61,950 nucleotides of DNA from Mageeibacillus sp. UBA1212 (GTDB lineage: Bacteria; Bacillota; Clostridia; UBA1212). Below the pieces are notes generated by a model. That model searched no databases, was not told the origin of the DNA, and saw only the letters and a program-made list of their open reading frames with translations. Of the stretch, positions 25,119 to 33,382 are shown piece by piece (the stretch's first letter is position 1; each line of letters begins with the position of its first letter). The translations under genes were made by a program, and so were the position numbers. The stretch is from the NCBI GenBank assembly GCA_002309655.1, contig DBXM01000028.1:1-61950 (forward strand), given 5' to 3'.

Positions 25119-25309
25119 GGCGTCTCCTCGAAGCTATGATATACACTTTTATTATACACCCAAACGCGGGGTTATTTCAAGAAAACGCACGGCTTTTTCA
25201 CGTTTTTTCCGGTGTTTTTTGTCGCCGCGTCTCGCCTTCGGGAACGGTTAAGCAAGATTTCCCGCCTGAAATTTTCATTTTGCGAAACGGCTGTTTCCGG
25301 CGTTCGATG

Positions 25310-25338
25310 TTGCCGCGGGAAGGCGGTTGTGATATAAT
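25310..25338 (+). promoter_or_regulatory. Sigma-A-type promoter of the ASRT-like gene
   Basis: TTGCCG (25310-25315), a 17-base spacer and TATAAT (25333-25338), 64 bases ahead of the ATG. It is divergent from the relQ gene. Confidence 0.7.
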
Positions 25339-25401
25339 AAATACACAGACAGAACCGGCGCTGCGATAATGCGCGTTTGCGGTTCGTTCAAGGAGGTTGT
25401 T

Positions 25402-25776
25402 ATGGGCAAAAAAGGAAGCGGAAAACGCACGTGGTTCATTCCCGACGCGTTCTTTCCCGAAAAAGACAACGGCGACTACGTGAGCCATGAGGCGGTCTGC
25501 GTTCTCAACACCGGCGACGTCGACGCGGAAATCAAAATCACTCTTTATTATGAAGACCGTGAACCCGAGGGCGGTTTTTCGGCGGTCTGCGGCGCAAGGC
25601 GCACCAACCACATTAGAATGGACAAGATCGTCGGCGAAGGCGGCAAGAAGGTCCGCCGCGGCGTTCCCTACGCGATGCTCATCGAGAGCAACGTTCCGAT
25701 CGTCTGCCAGTACTCAAGGTGCGACACGACTCAGAGCGAGCTCAGTTTCATGGGCCTGCTGGCGTACGGCGGCTGA
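25402..25776 (+). CDS. Sensory rhodopsin transducer (ASRT)-like protein
   Basis: A 124-aa all-beta protein of the ASRT family (PF07100), first described as the soluble transducer of Anabaena sensory rhodopsin. Conserved pieces are TWFIPDAFFP, SHEAVCVLNTGD, ITLYYEDREPEGG, the RTNHIRMDKI strand and ESNVPIVCQYSRCDTTQSE. No rhodopsin gene is visible here, and the family occurs in many non-phototrophs, where it is thought to act as a small ligand- or sugar-binding protein. The ATG at 25402 has AAGGAGG upstream. It shares a strand and likely a transcript with the DUF4364 gene 44 bases downstream. Confidence 0.85.
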   Translation: MGKKGSGKRTWFIPDAFFPEKDNGDYVSHEAVCVLNTGDVDAEIKITLYYEDREPEGGFSAVCGARRTNHIRMDKIVGEGGKKVRRGVPYAMLIESNVPIVCQYSRCDTTQSELSFMGLLAYGG

Positions 25777-25820
25777 CGTCGCGAGTTATTTCCCGGAAAT
25801 TCTATTATTTGAGGCGTTTT

Positions 25821-26348
25821 ATGTACGAAAATCAGGACCAGGAACTTCAAAACAAAATAATCGCGCTCTACGTGCTCGGCTGTCTTGACATTCCGGTGAC
25901 GGACCAGTCCCTCAACGAACTGATCCTCTCAACGGGCCTTGTCAACTATTTCAGCTTCAGAGACGCGCTCGGTGAACTTGTCAAAAACGGAAGCGTTGCG
26001 CCCTTCGCCGACAACGACGGCTACGCGCTCTACGAGATAACCGACCAGGGCCGCGCCGAACTCGGCACTCTGAAGGAGATGCTCTCCCCCGTGCTCAAGA
26101 ACGCCTACGACGACGTGCTCCGCCGCGAAAAGGACCGCATCGTCCGTGAGACGACCGTCAACGCGTACCCGTTCATCGACATCAACAAGAACCAGAGCGT
26201 CAGGTGCTACATTCGCGAGAAAGGCAACAAGGTGGTCGACATCAGGCTGCCCGTTCCCGACCAGGACACCGCGGACACGATCTGCGAGAACTGGAAGAAG
26301 GACGCGTATTCGATACTGTCGAAAATCATTTTGATAGCCAGCGAGTGA
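25821..26348 (+). CDS. DUF4364 family protein
   Basis: A 175-aa protein of the DUF4364 family, common in Clostridia. The N-terminal 80 residues look like a winged helix: IIALYVLGCLDIPVTDQ, LNELILSTGLVNYFSF, then a beta wing GYALYEITDQGRAEL. The remainder is alpha/beta with a conserved IDINKNQSVRCYI strand. A transcription-factor role is inferred from the winged helix only. GAGG lies six bases ahead of the ATG at 25821. Confidence 0.85.
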   Translation: MYENQDQELQNKIIALYVLGCLDIPVTDQSLNELILSTGLVNYFSFRDALGELVKNGSVAPFADNDGYALYEITDQGRAELGTLKEMLSPVLKNAYDDVLRREKDRIVRETTVNAYPFIDINKNQSVRCYIREKGNKVVDIRLPVPDQDTADTICENWKKDAYSILSKIILIASE

Positions 26349-26357
26349 TTAAAAGAA

Positions 26358-26407
26358 GCGGCCTGCCCGGCTTAGGAGAATTTGCCGGGCAGGCCGCCCT
26401 TTTTTAT
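26358..26407 (+). terminator. Intrinsic terminator after the DUF4364 gene
   Basis: GCGGCCTGCCCGGC pairs perfectly with GCCGGGCAGGCCGC over a 12-base loop, followed by CCTTTTTT. The T-run reaches the stop codon of the convergent gene at 26404. Confidence 0.9.
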
Positions 26408-26898
26408 AAGTCAACAGGTTCATCCCTGTGTTTTTTCGTTTCGAAATACTCATCAAGAATATCGGCTGCGGCGCGGATTATCTCCGGGCACGGCCGTTTT
26501 TTGTAATACTCAGGCGTTCGCGGCTCGGGAACCGGGTCGTCTTTCCCGCGGCCGATGCCCAGGAGCTCTCTGCAGACGAGACCGCCGTTGCGCTTCTCGA
26601 ATTCGGCCGCAAGCTGCTGGACGTTCCTGTAGTGGTCCGCTTTGACTTGCCCTTTTTCGGGGCCGGAGTAGCCTTCGACCAGTCCGAGAACAATAAGCAT
26701 CCCGCTGAACGATCCGCACACCTCGCGAAGCCTGCCCATTCCGCCGCCGAACGAGCAGGATATTTTCATCAACTGCTCCTCCGGAACGTCGAGAACGTCG
26801 GCAAACGCCAACACTACGGCCTGCGCGCAGTTGTACCCCTTGTAAAAGTATTCTCTTGCCAGCTCGCCTCTCGAAGCCGGAATTTTCGGTTCTTCCAT
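26404..26898 (-). CDS. C_GCAxxG_C_C family protein
   Basis: A 164-aa protein of the redox-active C_GCAxxG_C_C family (PF09719). Hallmarks are YKGYNCAQAVVLAFAD, SCSFGGGMGRLREVCGSFSGM and a C-terminal Cys-Arg-Glu-Leu-Leu-Gly region followed by a late CPEII, giving four conserved cysteines. Function is unknown but the motif suggests a metal- or disulfide-linked role. I chose the ATG at 26898 (GAGG upstream); a longer frame to 27138 runs through the 6S RNA gene and is not credible. Confidence 0.88.
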   Translation of the reverse strand: MEEPKIPASRGELAREYFYKGYNCAQAVVLAFADVLDVPEEQLMKISCSFGGGMGRLREVCGSFSGMLIVLGLVEGYSGPEKGQVKADHYRNVQQLAAEFEKRNGGLVCRELLGIGRGKDDPVPEPRTPEYYKKRPCPEIIRAAADILDEYFETKKHRDEPVDL

Positions 26899-26919
26899 AT
26901 AACACCTCGATAACTCAAA

Positions 26920-27150
26920 ATCGGGCCCCTTTCGAGGCCCGGTTTGCTTTAAATCTCCGGAGTGCCGCATCAAAATTTTGGCACCCAAAAAGCGCCAAGG
27001 TGGAAACCATCGTTCTTCCGTCTGCAGTCCGCTGTTTGGAAATCCTCTCCGCAGTGCGGTGCGGCCTTGCATGTTGAAGACCTGCCCGGAATCCATAAGA
27101 AATGTGTAGGTCCAAAATATAAGACAGGTATCGCACACCCCAGAAATTAC
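26920..27150 (-). ncRNA. ssrS: 6S RNA (SsrS)
   Basis: A non-coding minus-strand transcript of about 200-230 nt. The 5' end AATTTCTGGGGTGTGCGA and the 3' part GATGCGGCACTCCGGAGATT pair into the closing stem typical of 6S RNA, and strongly resemble the ends of the Escherichia coli molecule (AUUUCUCUGAGAUGUUCGC and GGCGGCAUCUCGGAGAUUCC). The middle holds paired segments around a central bulge (for example CCGCACTGCGG). 6S RNA binds sigma-A RNA polymerase in stationary phase. It ends at a GGGCC/GGCCC hairpin with ATTTT near 26922-26944 and lies just upstream of the C_GCAxxG_C_C gene. A covariance search would settle it. Confidence 0.72.
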
Positions 27151-27156
27151 ACTATC

Positions 27157-27185
27157 ATTTTAACACTTGAAATTCTCCGTGTAAA
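27157..27185 (-). promoter_or_regulatory. Promoter of 6S RNA
   Basis: On the minus strand TTTACA (27180-27185), a 17-base spacer and TAAAAT (27157-27162), placing the start near 27150. Confidence 0.7.
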
Positions 27186-27241
27186 TACACTATTTGAGCA
27201 AATTTCAAGTATTTTCGAAAAAAGCGGCGGCGCCGGGCCTT

Positions 27242-27850
27242 TCAGCCGCCGATCAAACCGGTCACGAATATCTCGATTCCGATCGCAATCAGAATGATTC
27301 CGCCGAGAATCGACGCCTTCCCCGCCAGCTTCGTCCCGAACCGCCTTCCCAAAAACAGTCCGAGAATACAGATCACGAGAGTCACTCCGCCGATGATGAG
27401 GCAGGCCGACAAGGCTTTCAGGAATCCGTACTCCTCGATCGTGAATCCCACCGACAGCGCGTCAATCGAAGTCGCGACGCCCTGAACCATGAGTGTGCCG
27501 GGTTTCAGCACGGCTCCGGTTTCTTCGTTTTCGTCGCCCGCCTTGTTCTTGTTGTCCCGGATTCCCTCGATGAGCATCTTCCCGCCGATAAAAAGCAGCA
27601 GCGCCAGCGCAATCCACGGAATCACCGGCTGGAACGCCTTGAACGCCTCTGCGATCTTCCTGACGCAGAACCAGCCGATTAAAGGCATCAGAAACTGAAA
27701 CGCCGCGAAGGTGACGGGAATTGCTATCCGCATGCCGCGGGACATCTTCGGGGCGTTGAGACCGTTCGCGAGCGACACCGAAAAAGCGTCCATCGCAAGA
27801 CCGACGCCCAGCAGTATACTGTTCACCAAGAAAGCGGCAAGAGTTCCCAT
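27242..27850 (-). CDS. mntP: Manganese efflux pump MntP
   Basis: A 202-aa membrane protein with six transmembrane helices arranged as an inverted repeat, the MntP (YebN) family. Membrane Asp motifs GLAMDAFSVSLANG and the second-repeat VATSIDALSVGFTI are present, and they bind Mn(II). It pumps manganese out of the cell. The cytoplasmic loop DNKNKAGDENEET is acidic. The ribosome site before the ATG is poor (AGATAAAAA). A terminator-like hairpin lies in the 5' region at 27874-27911, but I do not recognise a yybP-ykoY riboswitch there. Confidence 0.92.
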   Translation of the reverse strand: MGTLAAFLVNSILLGVGLAMDAFSVSLANGLNAPKMSRGMRIAIPVTFAAFQFLMPLIGWFCVRKIAEAFKAFQPVIPWIALALLLFIGGKMLIEGIRDNKNKAGDENEETGAVLKPGTLMVQGVATSIDALSVGFTIEEYGFLKALSACLIIGGVTLVICILGLFLGRRFGTKLAGKASILGGIILIAIGIEIFVTGLIGG

Positions 27851-27873
27851 TTTTATCTAAATTTAGCGGAAAA

Positions 27874-27911
27874 CAAAAATAGACCGCCGTATTGTTGGCA
27901 CGGCAGTCTGT
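27874..27911 (-). terminator. Hairpin terminator between DUF1858 gene and mntP
   Basis: AGACTGCCGT pairs with ACGGCGGTCT on the minus strand, followed by ATTTTTG. It ends the DUF1858 transcript or acts as a leader attenuator of mntP. Confidence 0.7.
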
Positions 27912-27989
27912 CACTGTCGGCCGCCCGGATTCATTCACGTAAACACATTCCTGCGAAACCGTGAACGCACGCGGGCGGAACTCTATCGA

Positions 27990-28181
27990 TCAATCTTCTT
28001 TGTTGAGCAGCGCAAGCACCTTTTTGACGTCCATTCCGTGAACGGCGCAAGCCTCTTCAAGCGTTTCTCTCGCCGCCGAAGGGCAATAAACGCAGTGCAT
28101 GCCGCAAGCCGTGAGGATGTCCGCGGCGTCTTCCTTCATCTGAAGGATGTCACCGATTCTGTCGTCTCTTGTAATCTCCAT
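27990..28181 (-). CDS. DUF1858 domain protein
   Basis: A 63-aa protein of the DUF1858 family (hybrid-cluster-protein-associated TIGR03980 type). The core is IGDILQMKEDAADILTACGM followed by HCVYCPSAARETLEEAC. The cysteine-rich CGMHCVYCPSA motif suggests disulfide or metal chemistry; no experimentally proven role. GGAGG lies eight bases before the chosen ATG at 28181. Confidence 0.88.
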   Translation of the reverse strand: MEITRDDRIGDILQMKEDAADILTACGMHCVYCPSAARETLEEACAVHGMDVKKVLALLNKED

Positions 28182-28203
28182 GATCTCAACCTCCCTGTTC
28201 ACT

Positions 28204-28240
28204 AAAAGCGGGCCGGCTTGAAATCGGAAGCCGGTCCGCG
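28204..28240 (-). terminator. Terminator of rpsT
   Basis: GCGGACCGGCTT pairs with AAGCCGGCCCGC on the minus strand with CTTTTAG after it, 68 bases beyond the S20 stop. Confidence 0.75.
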
Positions 28241-28307
28241 CATGCGTAATGTTTGCAAATAAAATCTGACCTTCCGGAACTCTCCGGGAACGGCCGGAAA
28301 CAGGCGA

Positions 28308-28571
28308 TTACTCGGTTACCTTGTTGGCAGCCTTTGCGAGTCTCGACTTTTTCCTTGCGGCGTTGTTCTTGTGGATAAGTCCCTTAGCGGCCGCCTTGTC
28401 AAGGCTGATCCCGGCCTCTTTGACGGCCTGCTCTTTGTTCTCGGCGTTGTTTGCGATCGCAACGCGTGCTTTCTTTACAGAAGTTCTGAGCGCCGACTTC
28501 GCAGAAGTGTTCCTCTTCTGTCTGGTCTCAGATGTAATAACTCTCTTTTTCGCTGACTTAATGTTCGGCAA
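28308..28571 (-). CDS. rpsT: 30S ribosomal protein S20
   Basis: An 87-aa basic helical protein that binds 16S rRNA. PNIKSAKKRVITSETRQKRN at the N-terminus and LIHKNNAARKKSRLAK near the end are the family signature. The start is a TTG at 28571, eight bases after GGAGG, directly before the conserved Pro-Asn-Ile-Lys; a longer frame to 28586 lacks a ribosome site. Rare TTG initiation is typical for S20. Confidence 0.97.
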   Translation of the reverse strand: MPNIKSAKKRVITSETRQKRNTSAKSALRTSVKKARVAIANNAENKEQAVKEAGISLDKAAAKGLIHKNNAARKKSRLAKAANKVTE

Positions 28572-28646
28572 AAAACTCACCTCCAAAAAATAACTGTTTT
28601 ACACAGTGAAATAATTCTGATTTATAATCCCGCGGCAACGTGAATA

Positions 28647-28961
28647 TTATTTCGCGGAACTCTTGAAAGTCTCGTCAACTTTTCTCTTAAGGGTCGAACC
28701 TACGCGGAAATAAACCTTCTTCGCGGCGGGAACGTCGATCATCGAACGCGGGGAGTCGTTCTTGACGCCCATGATGTCGATGCTCTTGCGCGCGGCGCGG
28801 TCTTTGATTCCGAATGCGCCGAAGCCGTTAACCTGGACTTCCTTGCCGTCCGCTACCAGCTCCGCAATGGAGTCGAAAATGCAATCGAGCATAAGCTCCG
28901 AGTCTTTCTGCGTAAATCCGCTTTTATCTGCTATATATTTAACTAATTCCTTCTTCTTCAT
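28647..28961 (-). CDS. HU family DNA-binding protein
   Basis: A 104-aa histone-like protein that bends DNA as a dimer. KKELVKYIADKSGFTQKD, VQVNGFGAFGIKDRAAR and the beta-arm DSPRSMIDVPAAKKVYFRVG are typical. The usual NPxTG at the arm tip is replaced by KNDSPR, and the C-terminal tail is a few residues longer than average. GAGG precedes the ATG. It lies upstream of rpsT in the same direction. Confidence 0.95.
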   Translation of the reverse strand: MKKKELVKYIADKSGFTQKDSELMLDCIFDSIAELVADGKEVQVNGFGAFGIKDRAARKSIDIMGVKNDSPRSMIDVPAAKKVYFRVGSTLKRKVDETFKSSAK

Positions 28962-29073
28962 AACACACCTCTCTCATTGTTATCCGCCGCGCGTTTATCT
29001 GTCATCGCGCGCGGCGTCAGACTTGTCATTAATTGTGGGGGATCGGGTTAATCCTGACGTGTCGTGTCAGAGA

Positions 29074-31305
29074 TTATTCCTCGCTCGTCTCACCAAAATC
29101 AAGCTGGCCAATGAGATCCGCGATAGAAGTGCCGGAAGGAGTAATGTCGTCGTGGAACTCCTCTTCCTTCGGTTTTCTGGGGGCTCTGGGCTTTCTCTCG
29201 GCCTTTGCTGCGTCACCGTTCTCGGCGGCGGGCTTGGGAGCGCGCTCCTTTCTGGGAGCTCTTTCTTTCTTTTCCTTAACGATCGGATTGCCGTTCTCGT
29301 CGAGTTCCTCGGGCTTGTAGGGCGGATCGTAGGGCTGGACCTCTTTGATGCCGAGGCTGAGCTTTCTGTTCTCAACGTCGATGGAGAGGACTTTCGCCTG
29401 GACCTGCTGGCCGATTTCGAGGCACTCTTCCGCGGAAGTGATCCTTCTGTTGGAAATGTGCGAAATGTGTACGAGCGCGGTGATTCCGGGAACCACTTCA
29501 ACGAACACGCCGTAGTGCTTGCCTTCCTTGGTCACTGCGTATCTCGAAACGGTAACGTCGAGAATGTCGCCGACCTGGTAGGTATTTTCGGCGTCGTACC
29601 ACGGGTCGTCCTCGGGCCTCTTTGCGGAAAGGTTGATTCTGCCCTTCTCGCGGTCGAAGTCGAGAACCTTGACGGTAACTGTGTCGCCTTTCTTGACGGC
29701 TTCGTTGATGTCTCTGATCCTTCTCCAGGAAGCGTCTCTGACGGAAAGGAATCCGTCGTATCCGGGCTCAAGCTCGACAAACGCGCCGGTTCCGGTCTTG
29801 GTAACGCCCTTGACCTTGCCGGTGTATTCCTTGCCGACCTCAAGGCCGCCCCAGAACGCGTCGTCGGCCGCCTGCTTCTTCTCGGCGAGAAGAGTCTTCG
29901 CGGAACCGCTGATTCTGAGCCTTCCCTTTTCATCGGGCTCGTAGCGGGTAATAAGAACTTCGACTTCCTTGCCGACTCTGTCTTCAGTCTTCTTGACGTA
30001 GAAAAGATCAAGCTGGGAAGCGGAAATGTACAGCTGGGCTGTGCCGTAAGCTGCGATAACACCTCTCTCGGTGGCTTTGATTATTTTAACGGTAACGGGG
30101 GTTTTGTTCTTGTACGCTTCTTCGAGTGCGAGCAGGTCAACATTTTTATCAACTTTTGATTTGGAAAGCTTAACCTCGCAGTCTCTGTCGCTGACATGAA
30201 CAACGTATGCTTTTACCATTGCACCGACTTCCGGTGTCTCATCGAATTCGTTGATATCAACATAGCCCTCATACTTAAAACCGAGATCCAGATAAACGCG
30301 GGTGGCGTCAACTTTGATGATCGGTTTTTCAACAACCTCGCCGCTCTTGACAGTTACGAGATTCTCCTTGAGCATCTCATCGAAATTCTCGCTCACGGTC
30401 TCCGCAGCTGCCTCAGCAGTCTCCACAGCTTCATCGGTCACTACTTCATTTTCGATCGATTTCACTTCATCCATAATTACTAAAACCTCCTCGATGAGCC
30501 GACGCGGTGTCGATGCACCGGCCGTCACACCTATATTAAAAAAATTACTGTCGCTGACTTGCAAATCGGCGGGCTTTTCCACAAATTCAACGCGGGGACA
30601 GATTTCCGCGCAAATCTCGTAGAGCTTGAGCGTGTTGGAACTGGTTTTGCTGCCGATAACGACCATCAGATCGCTTTCGGAGGCCAGTTTTCGCGCTTCT
30701 TCCTGCCTTTTCGCAGTCGCGTTACATATGGTATCATAAAATAAAATTTCGTCAAGGTTTTTTTTGAGAAATTCTTTGATTTTTCCGTATTTTTCCGCGT
30801 TGAACGTGGTTTGGACGACCGAGGAATATTTCCCACTTTTAGATATTTTCGCCTGACAGGCCTCAATCGAGTCTACCACGGTCGCAGCGCCGCCGCAGCA
30901 GCCGTTGATGCCCTTGACTTCGGGGTGCTCCGCGTCACCGATAATAATGATTTTCCGCCCTTTCGCGCTCTCCTCGGAGACGAGTCTGTGGATCTTTCCG
31001 ACAAACGGGCAGGTCGCGTCCCTGACCTCCGCTCCGCGCGCCTCAAGTGCCGCTACGACCTCCGGTGAAACGCCGTGGGCACGGATAATAACGCAGTCGC
31101 CGGCCTTCGCCTCCTCAGCGGATTCGATAACGCCAACGCCCGCGTCGCGCAGTTCCCCGATCACGCTCTCGTTGTGGATCAGCGGTCCGAACGTCACGAC
31201 GCGCCTTCCCTCGTACTCCGGCGAGCGCGCGATCTCAAATGCCAGTTTGACGGCGTTGCTGACTCCGAAGCAGAATCCCGCCGTTTTTGCGAGTGTTACT
31301 TTCAT
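29074..31305 (-). CDS. ispH: IspH - ribosomal protein S1 fusion
   Basis: A 743-aa fusion. Residues 1-283 are 4-hydroxy-3-methylbut-2-enyl diphosphate reductase, the last step of the MEP isoprenoid pathway, with 4Fe-4S cysteines C12, C99 and C194, His44, His77 and the catalytic Glu129 of AEHPEVKG. A 30-residue acidic linker follows. Four S1 domains (about 313-382, 398-468, 487-562 and 574-654) form the S1/RpsA-like part, ending in a Lys/Arg/Pro-rich tail. This fusion is known in Clostridia, usually behind cmk, as here. AAGG precedes the ATG. 56 bases separate it from the upstream folC-cmk gene. Confidence 0.96.
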   Translation of the reverse strand: MKVTLAKTAGFCFGVSNAVKLAFEIARSPEYEGRRVVTFGPLIHNESVIGELRDAGVGVIESAEEAKAGDCVIIRAHGVSPEVVAALEARGAEVRDATCPFVGKIHRLVSEESAKGRKIIIIGDAEHPEVKGINGCCGGAATVVDSIEACQAKISKSGKYSSVVQTTFNAEKYGKIKEFLKKNLDEILFYDTICNATAKRQEEARKLASESDLMVVIGSKTSSNTLKLYEICAEICPRVEFVEKPADLQVSDSNFFNIGVTAGASTPRRLIEEVLVIMDEVKSIENEVVTDEAVETAEAAAETVSENFDEMLKENLVTVKSGEVVEKPIIKVDATRVYLDLGFKYEGYVDINEFDETPEVGAMVKAYVVHVSDRDCEVKLSKSKVDKNVDLLALEEAYKNKTPVTVKIIKATERGVIAAYGTAQLYISASQLDLFYVKKTEDRVGKEVEVLITRYEPDEKGRLRISGSAKTLLAEKKQAADDAFWGGLEVGKEYTGKVKGVTKTGTGAFVELEPGYDGFLSVRDASWRRIRDINEAVKKGDTVTVKVLDFDREKGRINLSAKRPEDDPWYDAENTYQVGDILDVTVSRYAVTKEGKHYGVFVEVVPGITALVHISHISNRRITSAEECLEIGQQVQAKVLSIDVENRKLSLGIKEVQPYDPPYKPEELDENGNPIVKEKKERAPRKERAPKPAAENGDAAKAERKPRAPRKPKEEEFHDDITPSGTSIADLIGQLDFGETSEE

Positions 31306-31360
31306 AAAACCTTACCGTTTGAAATCTCAAAGATTTTTCCGGCGCTTGACCTCCGCCGGT

Positions 31361-33382
31361 TTATTTTTGCGCCAGCTTTTCGAGAACGATCTTCTCCGCC
31401 GCCAGCTGGGAATGCTCAAGATCAAGGTCTGTCGTGTCGAGCACCACCGCATCCTCCGCCTGCCTGAGGGGCGAGACCGCCCTATGGGAGTCGCCGTAGT
31501 CGCGCTCGATTATTTCGCGAAGAACCGTCTCGTAATCCGTCTCCGTTCCCTTCTCCTTTAGCTCAAGGAACCGCCTTCTTGCGCGCTCCTCAGCGGAGGC
31601 AGTGAGGTAGATCTTCACGGTGGCGTTGGGAAGCACGTGGGTGCCGATGTCGCGGCCGTCCATGACGATACTGTTCTTCTCGCCTATCTTTCTCTGCATG
31701 TCCACAAGGAAGACCCTCACGGATGCGATAGCGGAAACCTTCGACGCCTCCATCGAAATGAGTGGCGTGCGGATCTTTTCCGAAACGTCCTCGTCTCCGA
31801 TAAGCATGTGCTGGACGCTGTTTTCATCGTACTCAACGCGAACGTCGCACTCCGAGAGGAGATTGTCAATCATTTTCTCGGTTTCGGGCGTGATCGCGCC
31901 GGCTTCGACCTCTCCCGCGAGCTGCGGAAGCTTCCTGTCCATGAACAGTGCGACGGTTCTGTACATCGCTCCGGTGTCCAGGTAGCCGATCTTGAGTTTT
32001 TTCGCCAGCCACTTAGCGACGGTGCTCTTGCCTGCGCCGCTGGGGCCGTCGATCGCGATATTGAAAATCCTGTCTGCGGTAACGTTTTCCATCTTTTTCT
32101 CCGTTTTGATGATTTTCTGCGTATTTATCAGGTGCGGAAGCGCCTCTTTGTAAAGGTAGAGCGAGCCGATCACGAGCAGCACTTCTTTGTGTTTGAGCTC
32201 TCCCGCGATTTTTTCGATTATGTTGTCTTCCAGGTTCGCCGCTTCGGCTTTAATTCCGAACCGCGCGGCTTCTTCTTTAAGCTTTTCTGCGGGAAGGCTC
32301 CGCGGGTTGTCCGGGCAGACCGCGTAAAGTCTGTCGATTCTTCTTGAGAGAAGCCCCAGCATTCCCGCGTGGTCCTTGTCGGCCATGACACCCATCACCG
32401 CGGTGATCTTCCTGCCCACGAAAAACGCGTCGACGCTTTTCAGCAGGTTTTCGACTCCGTTGACGTTGTGGGCGCCGTCGTAAACGACCACCGGATTTTT
32501 CGAGAACACCTCGAACCGCGCCGGCCATTTCGCGTCTTTCAAGCCTTTTCTGACGGCAGCGTCGTCAATTTTAAAGCCCGCTTTTCTGAGTATCCGGACG
32601 GTTTCTATCACGCAAACGGCGTTTTCGGTCTGGTGAATGCCCGCGAGGCCGACTTTCAGGTTCTTGAACTCGGCGTAGTCGATCACCGAGCCGTCGATGC
32701 CCGCCTTCTTAATTTTGAGCGTCTGTCTGTCGGGAACGGTAAGCGGAACTCTTTTCGCGCGGCATACGCCTTTGATGACCTCTTCCGCCTCTTCGTTCCC
32801 GCCGTAGAAGACCGCCCTTGTGCCGCGTTTTATGATTCCCGCCTTGGCTTCGGCTATGTGCCTGATGTCGGGGCCGAGCTCCGCGACATGGTCGAGGCCG
32901 ATGTTCATGATGACCGCGGCAACCGGCGCTCCGATGACGTTGGTGGCGTCGTTTTTGCCGCCCATTCCCGCCTCCAGAACCACGACGTCGCACTTTTTTT
33001 CGTGAAAGTAGAACATCGCTGCGGCGGTCTCGATTTCAAATGCGGTCGGCGCGTCCTTCGCGGACGTAACCAGCGGCTCGAGTCGCTTTTCGAGGCGTTT
33101 CAGGTCGCGTTCCGGTATCTCCCGGCCGTTGATCTTGATCCTCTCGCGAACCTGCACGACTGCCGGAGACGTGTACGTTCCGACCTTCAGCCCCGCGCTC
33201 CTCAGAATGAACGAGAGCATGCAGCAGCATGAGCCCTTCCCGTTGGTGCCCGCGACGTGAACGAATTTAAGTTCCTTCTGCGGGTCGCCCAGAAGCTTCA
33301 GCAGCCGCCTCGTGCGTGAAAGCCCCGGCTTCGTTATTCTCCTCTTTTCGTCGGTGAAAAACCCGGCCTTCGCTTCCGTCAT
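31361..33382 (-). CDS. Fusion of folylpolyglutamate synthase (FolC) and cytidylate kinase (Cmk)
   Basis: A 673-aa fusion. Residues 1-425 are a Mur-ligase-type FolC that adds glutamates to folate: P-loop AGTNGKGS at 44-51, GLDHVAELG, WPARFEV and YDGAHN. Residues 431-673 are cytidylate kinase: IDGPSGAGKSTVAKW P-loop near 445, GYLDTGAMYRT, MDGRDIGTHVLPNA and RYLE-type lid residues. The join (KIIKTEKKMENV) is short and without stop. An internal ATG at 32092 (Met431) is preceded by GGAG at six bases, so free Cmk may also be made. The start overlaps the folT stop by four bases. Cmk next to ispH-rpsA is a known order; the FolC fusion is one I do not recall. Confidence 0.93.
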   Translation of the reverse strand: MTEAKAGFFTDEKRRITKPGLSRTRRLLKLLGDPQKELKFVHVAGTNGKGSCCCMLSFILRSAGLKVGTYTSPAVVQVRERIKINGREIPERDLKRLEKRLEPLVTSAKDAPTAFEIETAAAMFYFHEKKCDVVVLEAGMGGKNDATNVIGAPVAAVIMNIGLDHVAELGPDIRHIAEAKAGIIKRGTRAVFYGGNEEAEEVIKGVCRAKRVPLTVPDRQTLKIKKAGIDGSVIDYAEFKNLKVGLAGIHQTENAVCVIETVRILRKAGFKIDDAAVRKGLKDAKWPARFEVFSKNPVVVYDGAHNVNGVENLLKSVDAFFVGRKITAVMGVMADKDHAGMLGLLSRRIDRLYAVCPDNPRSLPAEKLKEEAARFGIKAEAANLEDNIIEKIAGELKHKEVLLVIGSLYLYKEALPHLINTQKIIKTEKKMENVTADRIFNIAIDGPSGAGKSTVAKWLAKKLKIGYLDTGAMYRTVALFMDRKLPQLAGEVEAGAITPETEKMIDNLLSECDVRVEYDENSVQHMLIGDEDVSEKIRTPLISMEASKVSAIASVRVFLVDMQRKIGEKNSIVMDGRDIGTHVLPNATVKIYLTASAEERARRRFLELKEKGTETDYETVLREIIERDYGDSHRAVSPLRQAEDAVVLDTTDLDLEHSQLAAEKIVLEKLAQK
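32092..32104 (-). promoter_or_regulatory. Internal ribosome binding site for a free Cmk product
   Basis: On the minus strand ACGGAGAAAAAGATG: GGAG lies six bases before Met431, the exact N-terminus expected for stand-alone cytidylate kinase. Use of this site is inference. Confidence 0.5.

Noticed and set aside
26899..27138. N-terminal extension of the C_GCAxxG_C_C protein
   Set aside because: The extension runs through the 6S RNA sequence and lacks a ribosome site; the ATG at 26898 has one.
27851..27985. yybP-ykoY manganese riboswitch before mntP
   Set aside because: Only a simple terminator-like hairpin is visible; the conserved aptamer segments are not.
28762..30159. 465-codon plus-strand frame opposite the HU and ispH-rpsA genes
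   Set aside because: Shadow of the strong minus-strand S1 repeats; low-complexity Val/Leu-rich translation without homology.
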